Shown: positions 35,935-45,368, counted from the first letter of the stretch. The stretch: 64,000 nt of DNA from Sulfurisoma sp963709555 (GCA_963709555.1 CAVPWR010000008.1:434001-498000), one strand, 5' to 3'. The notes: generated by a model not told the origin, from the letters alone. Program-made: numbers and translations.

Positions 35935-35950
35935 TTTGTGCGGTGCAGCA
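35935..35950 (+). promoter_or_regulatory. putative operator shared with the phosphotransacylase operon
   Basis: TTTGTGCGGTGCAGCA occurs here, 72 bases before the kinase fusion gene, and again at 44898-44913 upstream of the MaoC-phosphotransacylase/acetate kinase genes. It contains the symmetric half-sites TGC-N3-GCA, which recall PhaR-type operators of betaproteobacterial polyhydroxybutyrate genes (recollection). Confidence 0.5.
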
Positions 35951-36021
35951 GTATACTTCCGCTTGTCCGCCAAAGCCGCCGCGCCGGACATCCCGGCTGC
36001 CGGCGCAGTTACGAGGCCATC

Positions 36022-38350
36022 ATGACGCCACTGGAACTCAAGCAATTTCTCAGCGACAAAGTCCCCCTGTTCGAGGGTTTCGACCCCGCCAGACTCGAAG
36101 AGATCGCAGCGCTTTCCGAACTGCGCACCTTCGAAGGCAACGAGGCCATCCTCGAATGCGGTGACGCCGGCAGCTTCTTCGGCGTTCTGGTCAGCGGCCA
36201 TGCCGAGATCTCGGTGGCTGACAGCCACGGCGGGCGGGTGATGGTTGCCAAGCTCGAGGACGGCGACGTTTTCGGCGAGATGGCGCTGCTGACGGGCGAC
36301 CGCACCGTGGCCGACGTCATCGCCGGCAACCGCTGCTTCGTGCTGATGATTCCGCAGGAGGTGTTCAACACCCGCATCCTGGTCAGCCCGCGCGCCATCA
36401 CCTACCTCGCGAAGCTGCTGGCCGATCGCGCCCGCGCCCAGGCCGTCAACATCACCAGCCGCCAGCTGCATGACCGCGCCCTGGCGCAGTCGTCCGACCC
36501 CTATGCGCTGAGCCTCAAGACCGATGTGCCGGGCAAGATCCTCGCGCTCAACGTCGGTGTCAGCCAGATCCACTTCGGCGTCTATGACACCCAGGACGAG
36601 CGCAACGACGTCCACGGCATCATCGACAACAGCGACGTCAACACGGCGCGCATCACGCTGATGGCCGGCGGCAAGAAGACGGTGCGCCAGCGCCCGGCTT
36701 TCCCGCTCGAGGATTTCCTCAAGATCGTCTTCGAGTCGATGCAGTCGCTCGAGGACGCCTACCTGTTCACGCCCTTCGAAGTCGTCGCCGTCGGCCACCG
36801 CGTGGTGCATGGCGGAGCCAAATTCTCCAGCGCGGCGGTGATCACGCCGCAGGTGATCACCGACATCGAGGCGCTGTCGGCGTTCGCGCCGCTGCACAAC
36901 CCGCACAACCTGGTCGGCATTCGCCAGGCGATGAAGTTCTTCCCTTCGGCTCCGCACGTCGCCGTCTTCGACACCGCCTTCCACCAGACGCTGGCGCCCT
37001 ACGCCTACCTCTACGGCCTGCCCTACGAGCTGTACAAGAAGGAGGGCATCCGCCGTTACGGCTTCCACGGCACCTCGCACCGCTACATTTCGCTCAAGGC
37101 CGCCGAGGTGCTCAAGCGTCCGCTGGGCGAGCTCGAGATCATCTCCTGCCACCTCGGCATCGGCTCCTCGATCTGCGCCATCGACCACGGCCGCTCGGTC
37201 GACACCACCATGGGCATGACGCCGTCAGACGGCCTCATCATGGCCAGCCGCGCCGGCAGCATCGATCCCGCCGTGATGATCCACCTGATGGACCACTACG
37301 GCATGTCGGCCGAGGCGCTGGGCCGGCTGATCAACACCGAGAGCGGCCTCAAGGGAATCTCGGGAATCTCGGGCGACATCCACGAGATCGAGGAAGCCGC
37401 CGCCGGGGGGCATCATCGTGCCCTGCTGGCGCACAAGGCCTACTGCTATCAGGTGAAGAAGAACATCGGTGCCTACGTCGCCGCGATGGGCGGCCTCGAC
37501 GTGCTGGCCTTCACCGGCGACATCGGCGAGACCAGTCCCACCGTGCGCAGCCTCGCCTGCCAGGGCCTTGCCTACATGGGCATCAAGCTCGACGAGGAGA
37601 GGAACCGCAAGCTCGAGCGCGAAGGCTGCTGCGGCGTGATTTCGACCGACGACTCGCCGGTGACGGTGCTGGTCATCGCCAACAACGACGAGCGGTTGGT
37701 GGCATGGGAGGCGCTGCGTGCCGTCGAGCGCAACCAGATCATCCTGGCGATCCAGGACGAGGAAGCAGCTCCGATCCCCATCGAGATTTCCGCCCACCAT
37801 GTGCATCTCGCCCAGGGCGATGTCGACAAACTGTTCGGCCCCGGCCACCAGCTCACGCCCGAGCACGAACTGTCACAGCCCGGGCAGTTCGCCTGCAAGG
37901 AGAAAGTCAACCTGGTCGGACCCAAGGGCACCATCGCCAACGTGCGCGTGCTCGGGCCTACCCGCAAGGAAACCCAGGTCGAGATCGCCATGACCGAGCA
38001 GTTCAAGCTCGGCATCCAACCGCCGATCCGCGAATCGGGCGACCTTGCCAATACGCCCGGCGTCACCCTCAAGGGGGCACACGGCACCTCCACCATCGAG
38101 CGCGGCGTGATCTGCGCGCAACGCCACATCCACATGTCGCCCGAAGACGCCATGAAGCTGCGGCTGCGCGACAAGTACGTCGTGCGCGTGCGCGTCGAGG
38201 GCGACCGCGAGCTGATCTACGGCGACGTCGTGGTGCGGGTCAATCCCAACTACCGCTCTGGCCATGCACATCGACACCGACGAGGGCAACGCCGCCAACA
38301 TCCGCACCGGCATGGTCGGCTATATCGAGGAAATCCAGAGCCGGCGCTGA
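36022..38350 (+). CDS. cNMP-binding domain / acetate kinase / PduL phosphotransacylase fusion (one frameshift near the 3' end)
   Basis: About 775 aa after correcting one extra base. Residues 10-135: cyclic-nucleotide-binding domain (GEMALLTGDRTVADV). About 170-580: acetate kinase fold (HRVVHGG, DTAFHQTL, RRYGFHGTSHRYI, FTGDIGE), with altered N-terminal phosphate motif (NVGVSQ instead of N-x-GSSS) and HLGIGSS instead of HLGNGAS. From about 585: PduL-type phosphotransacylase with both zinc motifs (HHVHL and RHIHM). At 38256-38259 an extra base shifts the frame; read in the next frame it gives the normal PduL ending LAMHIDTDEGNAANIRTG and a stop at 38348-38350. The fusion would convert acyl-CoA to acyl phosphate and then to acid plus ATP (or reverse) under nucleotide control (inference). 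Confidence 0.85.
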
Positions 38351-38363
38351 TGCGGCAGCGTCC

Positions 38364-38380
38364 CGCCAGCGCCGACTTTT
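38364..38380 (-). repeat. 16-base motif AAAGTCGGCGCTGGCG, copy 5
   Basis: Exact copy on the minus strand, just after the corrected stop of the kinase fusion, extended with GGACGC like the copies at 17169 and 50961. Confidence 0.8.
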
Positions 38381-38507
38381 CACCGGCGGCGTGGTGGCAG
38401 AGGCGGGTCGGCCGATGCCATCTGTTGATGTATGTCAAAGGTCATACCCGTTGGAGGCGGACAATCTGCGCCTTCAGGGAATTCTCTGCATAAAGAGGAG
38501 GTTGGCC

Positions 38508-38975
38508 GTGCCTATTCAGTGGAGTCGGAAGTTCGAGACCGGCAATCCCGAGTTGGATCGGGAACATCGTCATTTGGTCGACCTGACCAACAGCCTGCAA
38601 AGTGCGCTCGAACGCCCGGAACCGCATGTCCTCAACTCGGTGTTCATGCAGCTGGCCGGATATTTCTTCCACCACCTGGTCGCGGAAGAAACCCTGGCGG
38701 CCCATCACCGCGTCGATGCCGCCCTGCAGCAACGCCTGCACCGCGAGCACCAGCAGTTCGTCGCGGAAATCGGGCGCTTGCAGAAGCAGATGGAAGCCGA
38801 TCCCGTGCATACAGCCCAGGCGCTGCATGCCTGCCTCAAGAACTTCATCGACAACCACCTGCTGACCACCGATTTCGAACTGGCCGCCGCGTTGCCGAAA
38901 GAGTCACCGCAACGGCACCACGAGGCCAGCGATGCAGTGCGGCGCAGCCGCACTTTGCGTGTGGTCGGGAGCTAA
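38508..38975 (+). CDS. hemerythrin-like domain protein
   Basis: 155 aa, GTG start after a strong AGAGGAGG. The four-helix hemerythrin pattern is visible: PELDREHRHLVDLTN (His20), FFHHLVAEETL (His56, Glu60), HREHQQF (His81) and FIDNHLLTTD (His117, Asp122). The His expected four residues before His81 is Leu, with a His one place later (78), so the di-iron site may be altered. Bacterial hemerythrins bind O2 or sense it. A long low-complexity frame upstream is not part of the gene. Confidence 0.85.
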   Translation: MPIQWSRKFETGNPELDREHRHLVDLTNSLQSALERPEPHVLNSVFMQLAGYFFHHLVAEETLAAHHRVDAALQQRLHREHQQFVAEIGRLQKQMEADPVHTAQALHACLKNFIDNHLLTTDFELAAALPKESPQRHHEASDAVRRSRTLRVVGS

Positions 38976-38982
38976 ATAAATG

Positions 38983-39013
38983 AAAAACCCGCAGGGTTTC
39001 AGCCCTGCGGGTT
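38983..39013 (-). terminator. rho-independent terminator of nrdJ
   Basis: Perfect 11-bp stem AACCCGCAGGG (38986-38996) and CCCTGCGGGTT (39003-39013) with a 6-base loop, followed on the minus strand by a T-run (TTTTTCATTTATT). It lies between the convergent hemerythrin and nrdJ genes and fits nrdJ best. Confidence 0.85.
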
Positions 39014-39054
39014 CCCGGACACCAGTTCGAGGTGTTCCGTAATACTAAGATCAA

Positions 39055-41937
39055 TCAGCCGCAGCTGCCCACCGCGCCGCAGGCGGTGCAGAAGTCGCAG
39101 CCGTCCTTGCGGATCACCGTCATGTTGCCGCACTCGGCGCAGAGGGAGCCCTGGGTGATCTTGACCGCGCCCTTTTCGCGCGGCATTTCGAGGATGCCCA
39201 TTTCGCGTGTCGGGTAGCCGTTCTCGTCGAGGATGCCGAGCATGGCGTAGCGGTGCATGATCAGCCGCGCGATGTAGGCGACGGTCGAAGGCCAGTTCTG
39301 CTGCTTGTTGGAACCGGGCACGCGCGCCATGAAATCGCCGAGCGGCTCGGGGTAGTTGAGCAGCTTGCGCAGCTTCATGCCGATCCAGGCCGGGTCCATC
39401 ACGCGCATGTCGAGCGAGAGCAGGCGGGTGAGGCCGTCGAGCGCGCGCGGGTAGTTGCCGGAAAGCCAGACCGAGTAGGGGCGGGTGACGCCGTCGGGCA
39501 GGGTGATTTCCTTGAGGCCGAGGACGAACTCTTCGCCCGAGGCCGGGTTGGAGATGTCGACCGTCCACGACAGCGTGCCGTCGGTGCCGGTCTTGGGCTC
39601 GTCGCGCGAGAACATGCAGTCGAGCACCGGCGTCGGCTCGTTGCCGTCCAGCGGGCACAACTGTTCGCAGCGGTAGCGCACCACCTGCGCCAGCGCCGAG
39701 ATGGCACCGGGGACGATGCGGCGCTCGCCGACGGGCGGGTAGGGAATCTCGAAGGATTCCTCGCCGACGGTCTTGGCCAGCACGTCGAGCTTGAGCTTGA
39801 GCCAGGCCTTGTCGTTGGCGCGCATGTCCATCGACAGGGTCTTGGCCACGGCGCCGAGGCCGCGCGGCTGCTCGACGCCATTGACCCAGACTTCGAAGGG
39901 CACGGCGTTGCCCATGCCGTTTTCGATCTGGCCGACGAACAGCGCGAACTCGCCGTGCGGCGTCTCGATCATGTAGCTCCAGGCCAGGTTGCCCTCGTGC
40001 ATGCGCGGGCGGCCGGGCCAGCGCAGGGACGCCAGCACCGGCGCCGGCAGCGAGCCGATGGAGAGGCGGCGGTTGGCGCCGTCGATGACGACGTCCTGGG
40101 GCTGCTTTTGCGCGTTGCTCTGGGCGCTGGGCTCGACCGACAGCACCGAGCCGAGCACCTTGTTCGGGCGGTAGGTGGCGAGGCCCTTGAGGCCGGCCTT
40201 CCAGGCCGTCATGTAAAGGTCTTCGAAATCGGTGTAGGGGTAGTCCTCGGGGACGTTGACCGTCTTGGAAATCGAGGTGTCGACGTAGGGGGCGACCGCC
40301 GCGACCATGTTCTTGTGCGCCTGCGCCGAGATTTCCAGCGCGGTGACGAAGTAGTCGGGCAGCCGGGTGACGTCACCGCCGCCGTGCTTGTAAAGGCGCC
40401 ACGCGTAGTCCTCGACCGCGTATTCCTTGAAGGTGCCGTCGGCCATGCGCTTCTTGCGCGTGTAGGTCCAGGAGAAGGGCGGCTCGATGCCGTTGGAGGC
40501 GTTGTCGGCGAAGGCCAGCGAGATGGTGCCGGTGGGCGCGATCGACAGCAGGTGCGAGTTGCGCAGGCCGTGCTTGCGGATGGTGTCCTTGATTTCCTGC
40601 GGCAGGCGCGAGGCGAAGTTGCCGCCGGAGAGGTAGAGGTCGGCGTTGAACAGCGGGAAGGCGCCGCGCTCCTTGGCCAGTTCGACCGAGTAGAGGTAGG
40701 AGCGGTCGCGCATGTACTCGGAGATCTTCGCCGCCACGGCACTGGCCGCCGGCGTGTCGTACTTGAGGCAGAGCATGATCAGCGCGTCGCCGAGGCCGGT
40801 GAAGCCGAGGCCGACGCGGCGCTTGGCGGCGGCTTCCTTGGCCTGCTGCTCGAGCGGCCAGTGGGTGGCGTCGAGCACGTTGTCGAGCATGCGCACGGAG
40901 GTGTCGATGACCGCGCCGAAGGCGGCGTAGTCGAACTCGGCATTCTGCTCGAACGGGCGCTTGATGAACTTGGTCAGGTTGATCGAGCCCAGGCAGCAGC
41001 AGCCATAGGGCGGCAGCGGCTGCTCGGCGCAGGGGTTGGTGGCCTCGATGGTCTCGCAGTAGTAAAGGTTGTTGTCCTTGTTCATGCGGTCGAGGAAGAG
41101 GATCCCCGGCTCGGCGTGGTCGTAGGTCGAGCGCATGACCTGGTCCCACAGGTCGCGCGCCTTGAGCTTGCGGTAGACCCAGAGGCCGTCCTCGCGCTGG
41201 TAGGCGCCGGCGGCGAGGATGTCGGCCGAGGGCGTCGCGCGGTGGATCAACTCGATCTCGCCGTCGGCCTCGACGGCCGCCATGAAGGGGTCGGTGACGC
41301 CGACCGAGATGTTGAAATTGGTGAGGTCGCCCTTGTCCTTGGCGTGGATGAATTCCTCGATGTCCGGGTGGTCGCAGCGCAGCACGCCCATCTGCGCGCC
41401 GCGGCGGCTGCCGGCGGATTCGACGGTCTCGCAGGAGCGGTCGAACACGCGCATGTAGGAGACGGGGCCGGAGGCGCGCGACTGGGTGCCCTTCACGTGG
41501 GCGCCGATGGGGCGGATGCTGGAAAAGTCGTAGCCGACGCCGCCGCCGCGGCGCATGGTTTCGGCGGCCTGCAGCAGGGCGGTGTAGATGCCGGGGCGGC
41601 CGTCGACGATTTCGGAAATCGAATCGCCGACCGGCTGCACGAAGCAGTTGATCAGGGTGGCGCAGAGGTCGGTGCCGGCGGCGGAATTGATGCGGCCGGC
41701 GGGCACGAAGCCGTTTTCCTGGGCTTCGAGGAATTTCGCTTCCCAATAGGCGCGTTTGTCTTCGGCCTCGATCGAGGCCAGGGCTCGGGCGACGCGGGTG
41801 CGGACGTCGCGGACGTCGCGCTCGTTGCCCTTGGCGTACTTCTCGAGCAGTACCTCGCCCGAGATTTCCTGCGGCAGCGGCAGGTCAAGTTGTTGATGAT
41901 TAACTGCTTCCTCGGTTGTCTCGGTCATCATTGTCAT
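39055..41937 (-). CDS. nrdJ: adenosylcobalamin-dependent (class II) ribonucleoside-diphosphate reductase
   Basis: 960 aa. Converts ribonucleotides to deoxyribonucleotides without an oxygen-dependent radical, fitting life at low oxygen. Conserved parts: RRGGGVGYDFSSIRP, the active-site TNPCAEQPLPPYGCCCLGSINLT, and the loop SIAPTGTISLAFADNASNGIEPPFSW, followed by a long C-terminal region ending in a zinc-finger-like Cys cluster (CAECG...CDFCTACGAVGSCG). No separate small subunit gene is adjacent. Tandem NrdR-type boxes lie upstream. Confidence 0.95.
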   Translation of the reverse strand: MTMMTETTEEAVNHQQLDLPLPQEISGEVLLEKYAKGNERDVRDVRTRVARALASIEAEDKRAYWEAKFLEAQENGFVPAGRINSAAGTDLCATLINCFVQPVGDSISEIVDGRPGIYTALLQAAETMRRGGGVGYDFSSIRPIGAHVKGTQSRASGPVSYMRVFDRSCETVESAGSRRGAQMGVLRCDHPDIEEFIHAKDKGDLTNFNISVGVTDPFMAAVEADGEIELIHRATPSADILAAGAYQREDGLWVYRKLKARDLWDQVMRSTYDHAEPGILFLDRMNKDNNLYYCETIEATNPCAEQPLPPYGCCCLGSINLTKFIKRPFEQNAEFDYAAFGAVIDTSVRMLDNVLDATHWPLEQQAKEAAAKRRVGLGFTGLGDALIMLCLKYDTPAASAVAAKISEYMRDRSYLYSVELAKERGAFPLFNADLYLSGGNFASRLPQEIKDTIRKHGLRNSHLLSIAPTGTISLAFADNASNGIEPPFSWTYTRKKRMADGTFKEYAVEDYAWRLYKHGGGDVTRLPDYFVTALEISAQAHKNMVAAVAPYVDTSISKTVNVPEDYPYTDFEDLYMTAWKAGLKGLATYRPNKVLGSVLSVEPSAQSNAQKQPQDVVIDGANRRLSIGSLPAPVLASLRWPGRPRMHEGNLAWSYMIETPHGEFALFVGQIENGMGNAVPFEVWVNGVEQPRGLGAVAKTLSMDMRANDKAWLKLKLDVLAKTVGEESFEIPYPPVGERRIVPGAISALAQVVRYRCEQLCPLDGNEPTPVLDCMFSRDEPKTGTDGTLSWTVDISNPASGEEFVLGLKEITLPDGVTRPYSVWLSGNYPRALDGLTRLLSLDMRVMDPAWIGMKLRKLLNYPEPLGDFMARVPGSNKQQNWPSTVAYIARLIMHRYAMLGILDENGYPTREMGILEMPREKGAVKITQGSLCAECGNMTVIRKDGCDFCTACGAVGSCG

Positions 41938-42063
41938 CTGTTATTTTCCGAAGAGGGGGTGGAGTGTCCGGGTGCTGTTTTCATGTCAGCGGGCGAGACG
42001 ATACTCCCCTCGAAATAAAATGCAAACCAAAAAAAGCGAGACCTTTATAAATCAGTTACTTAA

Positions 42064-42111
42064 AATGTTTCCTAGTAGGGCTATTGTTTACGGCCCACTA
42101 TATGTAGTAGG
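42064..42111 (-). promoter_or_regulatory. candidate tandem NrdR boxes upstream of nrdJ
   Basis: CACTATATGTAGTAGG (42096-42111) resembles the NrdR consensus (acaCwATATnTWGtgt, recollection). A weaker copy, AATGTTTCCTAGTAGG (42064-42079), shares the TAGTAGG end and lies exactly 32 bp away, the spacing typical of NrdR box pairs. It sits in the AT-rich 292-base region between ackA and nrdJ. Confidence 0.55.
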
Positions 42112-42129
42112 TTAGAAATGGCTAATATT

Positions 42130-42165
42130 CCCCGAAAATCAGGCCCTTGGACGCGAATTTCGGGG
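42130..42165 (-). terminator. possible hairpin after ackA
   Basis: Stem CCCCGAAA (42130-42137) and TTTCGGGG (42158-42165) with a 20-base loop, 65 bases after the ackA stop on the minus strand, followed by an AT-rich stretch. The long loop makes termination uncertain. Confidence 0.35.
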
Positions 42166-42206
42166 CAAAAGTAATAGGGAGGGCGGGCGGCGCAACTGAC
42201 CGCCGT

Positions 42207-42225
42207 GCCGCCGGAGCCGACTTTT
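42207..42225 (-). repeat. degenerate copy of the 16-base motif
   Basis: On the minus strand AAAAGTCGGCTCCGGCGGC, two mismatches to the core motif, overlapping no gene and lying just after ackA. Confidence 0.5.
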
Positions 42226-42229
42226 GCCC

Positions 42230-43420
42230 TCAGGCGATCAGTTCGGCGGTATGCCGCGCCAGCATCCATTCCTCGTTGGTCGGCAGCACCAGGGTGGCGG
42301 TGCGGCTGGAGGCCGTGGAAATGACCGTGGCGTCGGCGGCATTGGCGGCGGCGTCGAGTTCGATGCCGAGCCAGCCGAGGCGGGCGCAGACCCTTTCGCG
42401 CACCGGCGCCGCGTGTTCGCCGATGCCGCCGGTGAAAACCAGCGCATCGAGACCACCAAGCGCCGCGGCGAGCGAGCCGATCTCGCGCACGATGCGATAG
42501 CAGAAGAGCTCGACCGCCTCGGCGGCTTCGGGCCTGTTTGATGCCAGCAGTTCGCGCATGTCCTGGCTGATGCCGGAAACGCCGAGCAGGCCTGATTCCT
42601 TGTACAGGAGATTGGTCAGGGCCTTCACGTCCATGCCGTCGTAGTCCATCAGGTAGAGCAGCACGCCGGGGTCGAGGCTGCCGGTGCGGGTACCCATCAT
42701 CAACCCCTCGACGGCGGTGAATCCCATGGTCGAGGCCTGGCTCCTGCGGTCGAGCATGGCGCACATCGAGGCGCCGTTGCCGAGGTGGGCCACGATGACG
42801 CGGCCATTGGCGCGCGCCGTTTCGAGATGCTGCGGCAGCACGTCGGCGATGTATTCGTAGGAGAGGCCGTGGAAGCCGTAGCGGCGCACGCCCTGCGCGG
42901 TGATGCGGCGCGGCAGTGCGAACAGCTGGGCGACGGCGGGCTGGGTGCGATGGAAGGCCGTGTCGAAGCAGGCGATCTGCGGAATGCCGGGCAAGGCCGC
43001 GCGCATGGCCTCGATGCCGGCGATGTTGTGCGGCTGGTGCAGCGGCGCCAGCGGGATGAAGGCCTTGAGCTGGGCGACCGTGGCGTCGTCGATGCGGATC
43101 GGCTGCGAGTATTTTTCGGCGCCATGCACCACGCGGTGGCCGACGCCGGCGATCTGCCAGTCGGATTCCTGATCATGCAGCCGCCGCACCAGATACTCGA
43201 GCGCGGCGCGGTGCTGCGATTCGGGGTGGCCGGCAAGATCGAGATCGACATCCTCGAGCGTCCTGCCGGTGGCGTCCCTGGCCTTGATGTGCGGGCTGGC
43301 GCCGATGCCGTCGATCTGGCCGACCAGCTCGGGCCGGGCGGGAATGGTTTCGCCGTCGGCGAACAGGGCGAACTTGATCGACGACGATCCGGCATTGATG
43401 GTGAGTATTGCGTTTTTCAT
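42230..43420 (-). CDS. ackA: acetate kinase
   Basis: 396 aa, normal length. Interconverts acetate plus ATP and acetyl phosphate. All canonical motifs are present: LTINAGSSSIKFALF (N, S, S), GHRVVHG with the active-site Arg, CFDTAFHRT, RRYGFHGLSYEYI, VAHLGNGASMCAM, MGTRTGSLDPG and FTGGIGEH. It lies 9 bases after the MaoC-phosphotransacylase gene, forming the Pta-Ack pathway. Compare the divergent kinase within the fusion at 36022. Confidence 0.96.
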   Translation of the reverse strand: MKNAILTINAGSSSIKFALFADGETIPARPELVGQIDGIGASPHIKARDATGRTLEDVDLDLAGHPESQHRAALEYLVRRLHDQESDWQIAGVGHRVVHGAEKYSQPIRIDDATVAQLKAFIPLAPLHQPHNIAGIEAMRAALPGIPQIACFDTAFHRTQPAVAQLFALPRRITAQGVRRYGFHGLSYEYIADVLPQHLETARANGRVIVAHLGNGASMCAMLDRRSQASTMGFTAVEGLMMGTRTGSLDPGVLLYLMDYDGMDVKALTNLLYKESGLLGVSGISQDMRELLASNRPEAAEAVELFCYRIVREIGSLAAALGGLDALVFTGGIGEHAAPVRERVCARLGWLGIELDAAANAADATVISTASSRTATLVLPTNEEWMLARHTAELIA

Positions 43421-43429
43421 GGCGGATTC

Positions 43430-44851
43430 CTACTGGTCGCCCTTGCCCTTGCGGCGGGCGTGGGCCATGACGACGGCGACGGCGGTCGAGGCGGTGCGGG
43501 TTTCGGCCGAATCGGCGCGCGAGGTCAGCACGATGGGCACGCGCGCGCCAAGCACGATGCCGGCGGCCAGCGCGTCGGCCAGGTATTCGAGCTGCTTGGC
43601 CAGCATGTTGCCCGACTCGATGTCCGGCACCAGCAGGATGTCGGCCTGGCCGGCCACGGCCGACTTGATGCCCTTGGTGCGCGCGGCGACGATGGAAATG
43701 GCGTTGTCGAAGGCCAGCGGGCCGTCGAGCAGGCCGCCCGTGATCTGGCCGCGGTCGGCCATCTTGCACAGCGCCGCGGCGTCGAGCGTGGCCTGCATCT
43801 TCGGATTGACGGTCTCGACGGCGGCGAGGATCGCCACCTTGGGCTCGGCCACCTTGAGCATGTGGCAAAGCTCGATGGCGTTCTGCACGATGTCCACCTT
43901 GTCCGCCAGCGTCGGCGCCACGTTGACCGCGGCGTCGGTGATCAGCAGCGGCCGCGGATAGGTCGGCACGTCCATCACGAACACGTGGGTGATGCGGCGC
44001 GCGGTGCGCAGCCCCTTGGCTTTGTCTACCACCTCGCTCATCAGTTCGTCGGTGTGCAGCGAGCCCTTCATCAGCGCCTCGACACGGCCTTCGCGCGCCA
44101 GCAGCACGGCGGTCTCGGCGGCGGCATGGCTGTGCGGAACGTTGATGATGGTGGCGCCGGCGAGGTCGAGGCGATATTGCTCGGCCAGGCTGCGGATCTT
44201 GTCTTCGGGGCCGATCAGGGTCGGCACGATCAACCCGCGATCGCGTGCCAGCAGGGCGCCGCGCAGCGATTCGGCATCGCAGGGATGGGCCACGCCCATC
44301 GGGATAGCCGCAAGGCCGCGAGTGATTTCGAGCAGGTGCTCGTAGCGCGCCTTCTTTGTTTCGGACAGCCGCAGTTCGGGCAGCGTCACCTTGGGCCGGC
44401 GGATCTTCTCGGTCGGCGCCAGCACCTCGGCATTGCCGTGGATGACCTTCTCTCCCTCCTGGTTGACGCACTGGCAGTCGAGGATGATGTGGTGGTTGTG
44501 GTCGAACTTGCGCTGGCAGGTGACGGAGACGGTGAGGGTGTCGCCGATGCGCACCGGCGCCCCGAAGTGCAGCGCCTGGTCGACATAGACGGTGCCGGGG
44601 CCGGGGAATTCGGTGCCGAGCACGTTGGAAATGAGCATGCCGCCCCACATGCCATGGGCGACGACCTCGCGGAACATCGACGAGCGTGCGTATTCCGGGT
44701 CGACATGGGTCGGGTTGATGTCGCCCGACATGATGGCGAACATCTGGATGTCCTCGGGCCGCATGGTGCGGGTGAGCGAGGCGCTGTCGCCGACCTTGAT
44801 CTCGTCGTAGGTGCGGTTTTCGATGAATTCGAGGGTTTCGAGGGTGGCCAT
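43430..44851 (-). CDS. bifunctional MaoC-like hydratase / phosphate acetyl(butyryl)transferase
   Basis: 473 aa. Residues 1-145: MaoC hot-dog domain with the catalytic Asp/His motif (GDINPTHVDPEYA) as in enoyl-CoA hydratases. Residues about 165-470: phosphotransacylase (PTA/PTB) domain (GVAHPCDAESLRGALLA, GLIVPTLIGP, GQADILLVPDIESGNMLAKQL). It should make acyl phosphate for the acetate kinase next to it. ATG 44851 is chosen; the open frame extends 21 codons upstream without a good start site. Confidence 0.92.
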   Translation of the reverse strand: MATLETLEFIENRTYDEIKVGDSASLTRTMRPEDIQMFAIMSGDINPTHVDPEYARSSMFREVVAHGMWGGMLISNVLGTEFPGPGTVYVDQALHFGAPVRIGDTLTVSVTCQRKFDHNHHIILDCQCVNQEGEKVIHGNAEVLAPTEKIRRPKVTLPELRLSETKKARYEHLLEITRGLAAIPMGVAHPCDAESLRGALLARDRGLIVPTLIGPEDKIRSLAEQYRLDLAGATIINVPHSHAAAETAVLLAREGRVEALMKGSLHTDELMSEVVDKAKGLRTARRITHVFVMDVPTYPRPLLITDAAVNVAPTLADKVDIVQNAIELCHMLKVAEPKVAILAAVETVNPKMQATLDAAALCKMADRGQITGGLLDGPLAFDNAISIVAARTKGIKSAVAGQADILLVPDIESGNMLAKQLEYLADALAAGIVLGARVPIVLTSRADSAETRTASTAVAVVMAHARRKGKGDQ

Positions 44852-44897
44852 GATCGGTTGCGGACCGGGTGTGATTTCTGCCGCTATTTTGCGCGAG

Positions 44898-44913
44898 TTT
44901 GTGCGGTGCAGCA
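44898..44913 (-). promoter_or_regulatory. putative operator shared with the kinase fusion gene
   Basis: Same 16 bases as at 35935-35950, here in inverted orientation relative to the downstream gene and 47 bases before the ATG of the MaoC-phosphotransacylase. The core has half-sites TGC-N3-GCA. Confidence 0.5.
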
Positions 44914-44927
44914 AGTGCGTGGCCAGT

Positions 44928-45368
44928 TCAGGTCAGCCAGCGCAGCGTCCAGGTGAAGGCTGCGTCGAGATGCGCCGTGGCCGCCGGCGACAAGGCTTCG
45001 CCGAGCTCGAAGCGCTCGCCGCGGATCGCCAGCAGGGTGCACGGCGGCGGAGCCTCGTCGTGGAGTTCCTCGTAGACCTGCATCACCGCCGCCGGCGTCA
45101 TGGCGTGGGTGCTGAAGCTGGCGTCGCGCGCGGGCTCGAGCGACGAAACCGCAAAGGGCGCGGCGGCTTCGAGGCTGGCGTCGACGAAAAGAATGCGCTG
45201 CCGATTTTCGAGGTCCAGCGCATGTTCGACCTGCAGCTGGAAGTCGGTCAGGCATTCCACGCCCGGCAATGCCAGCGCTTCGATGCGCTCGACGAACATC
45301 GGGCCGAGCGCGTCGTCGCCGCGCGAGGGATTGCCCCAGCCGAAGACCAGGATCGGGGCGACGGTCAA
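44928..45368 (-). CDS. hoxW: HoxW, hydrogenase maturation endopeptidase
   Basis: 146 aa of the HyaD/HoxW protease family that trims the C-terminus of the HoxH precursor after nickel insertion. Family features: LVFGWGNPSRGDDALG near the N-terminus with the metal-binding Asp, DFQLQVEHALDL, and VDAS. The start is taken as TTG at 45368 overlapping the HoxH stop, since no ATG or GTG lies in a suitable place; this start is uncertain. Confidence 0.88.
   Translation of the reverse strand: MTVAPILVFGWGNPSRGDDALGPMFVERIEALALPGVECLTDFQLQVEHALDLENRQRILFVDASLEAAAPFAVSSLEPARDASFSTHAMTPAAVMQVYEELHDEAPPPCTLLAIRGERFELGEALSPAATAHLDAAFTWTLRWLT

Noticed and set aside
37704..38507. Long frame leading into the hemerythrin gene
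   Set aside because: It is an alternative frame of the PduL part; the GTG at 38508 with a strong AGAGGAGG gives the family-typical start.
39253..42018. Open frame of 921 codons opposite nrdJ
   Set aside because: Low-complexity, no recognisable domain, and nrdJ on the other strand has complete class II reductase motifs.
41938..42229. Cobalamin riboswitch upstream of the B12-dependent reductase
   Set aside because: I could not find the B12-box or the expected multi-stem pattern by eye; only the NrdR-like boxes and a weak hairpin are visible.
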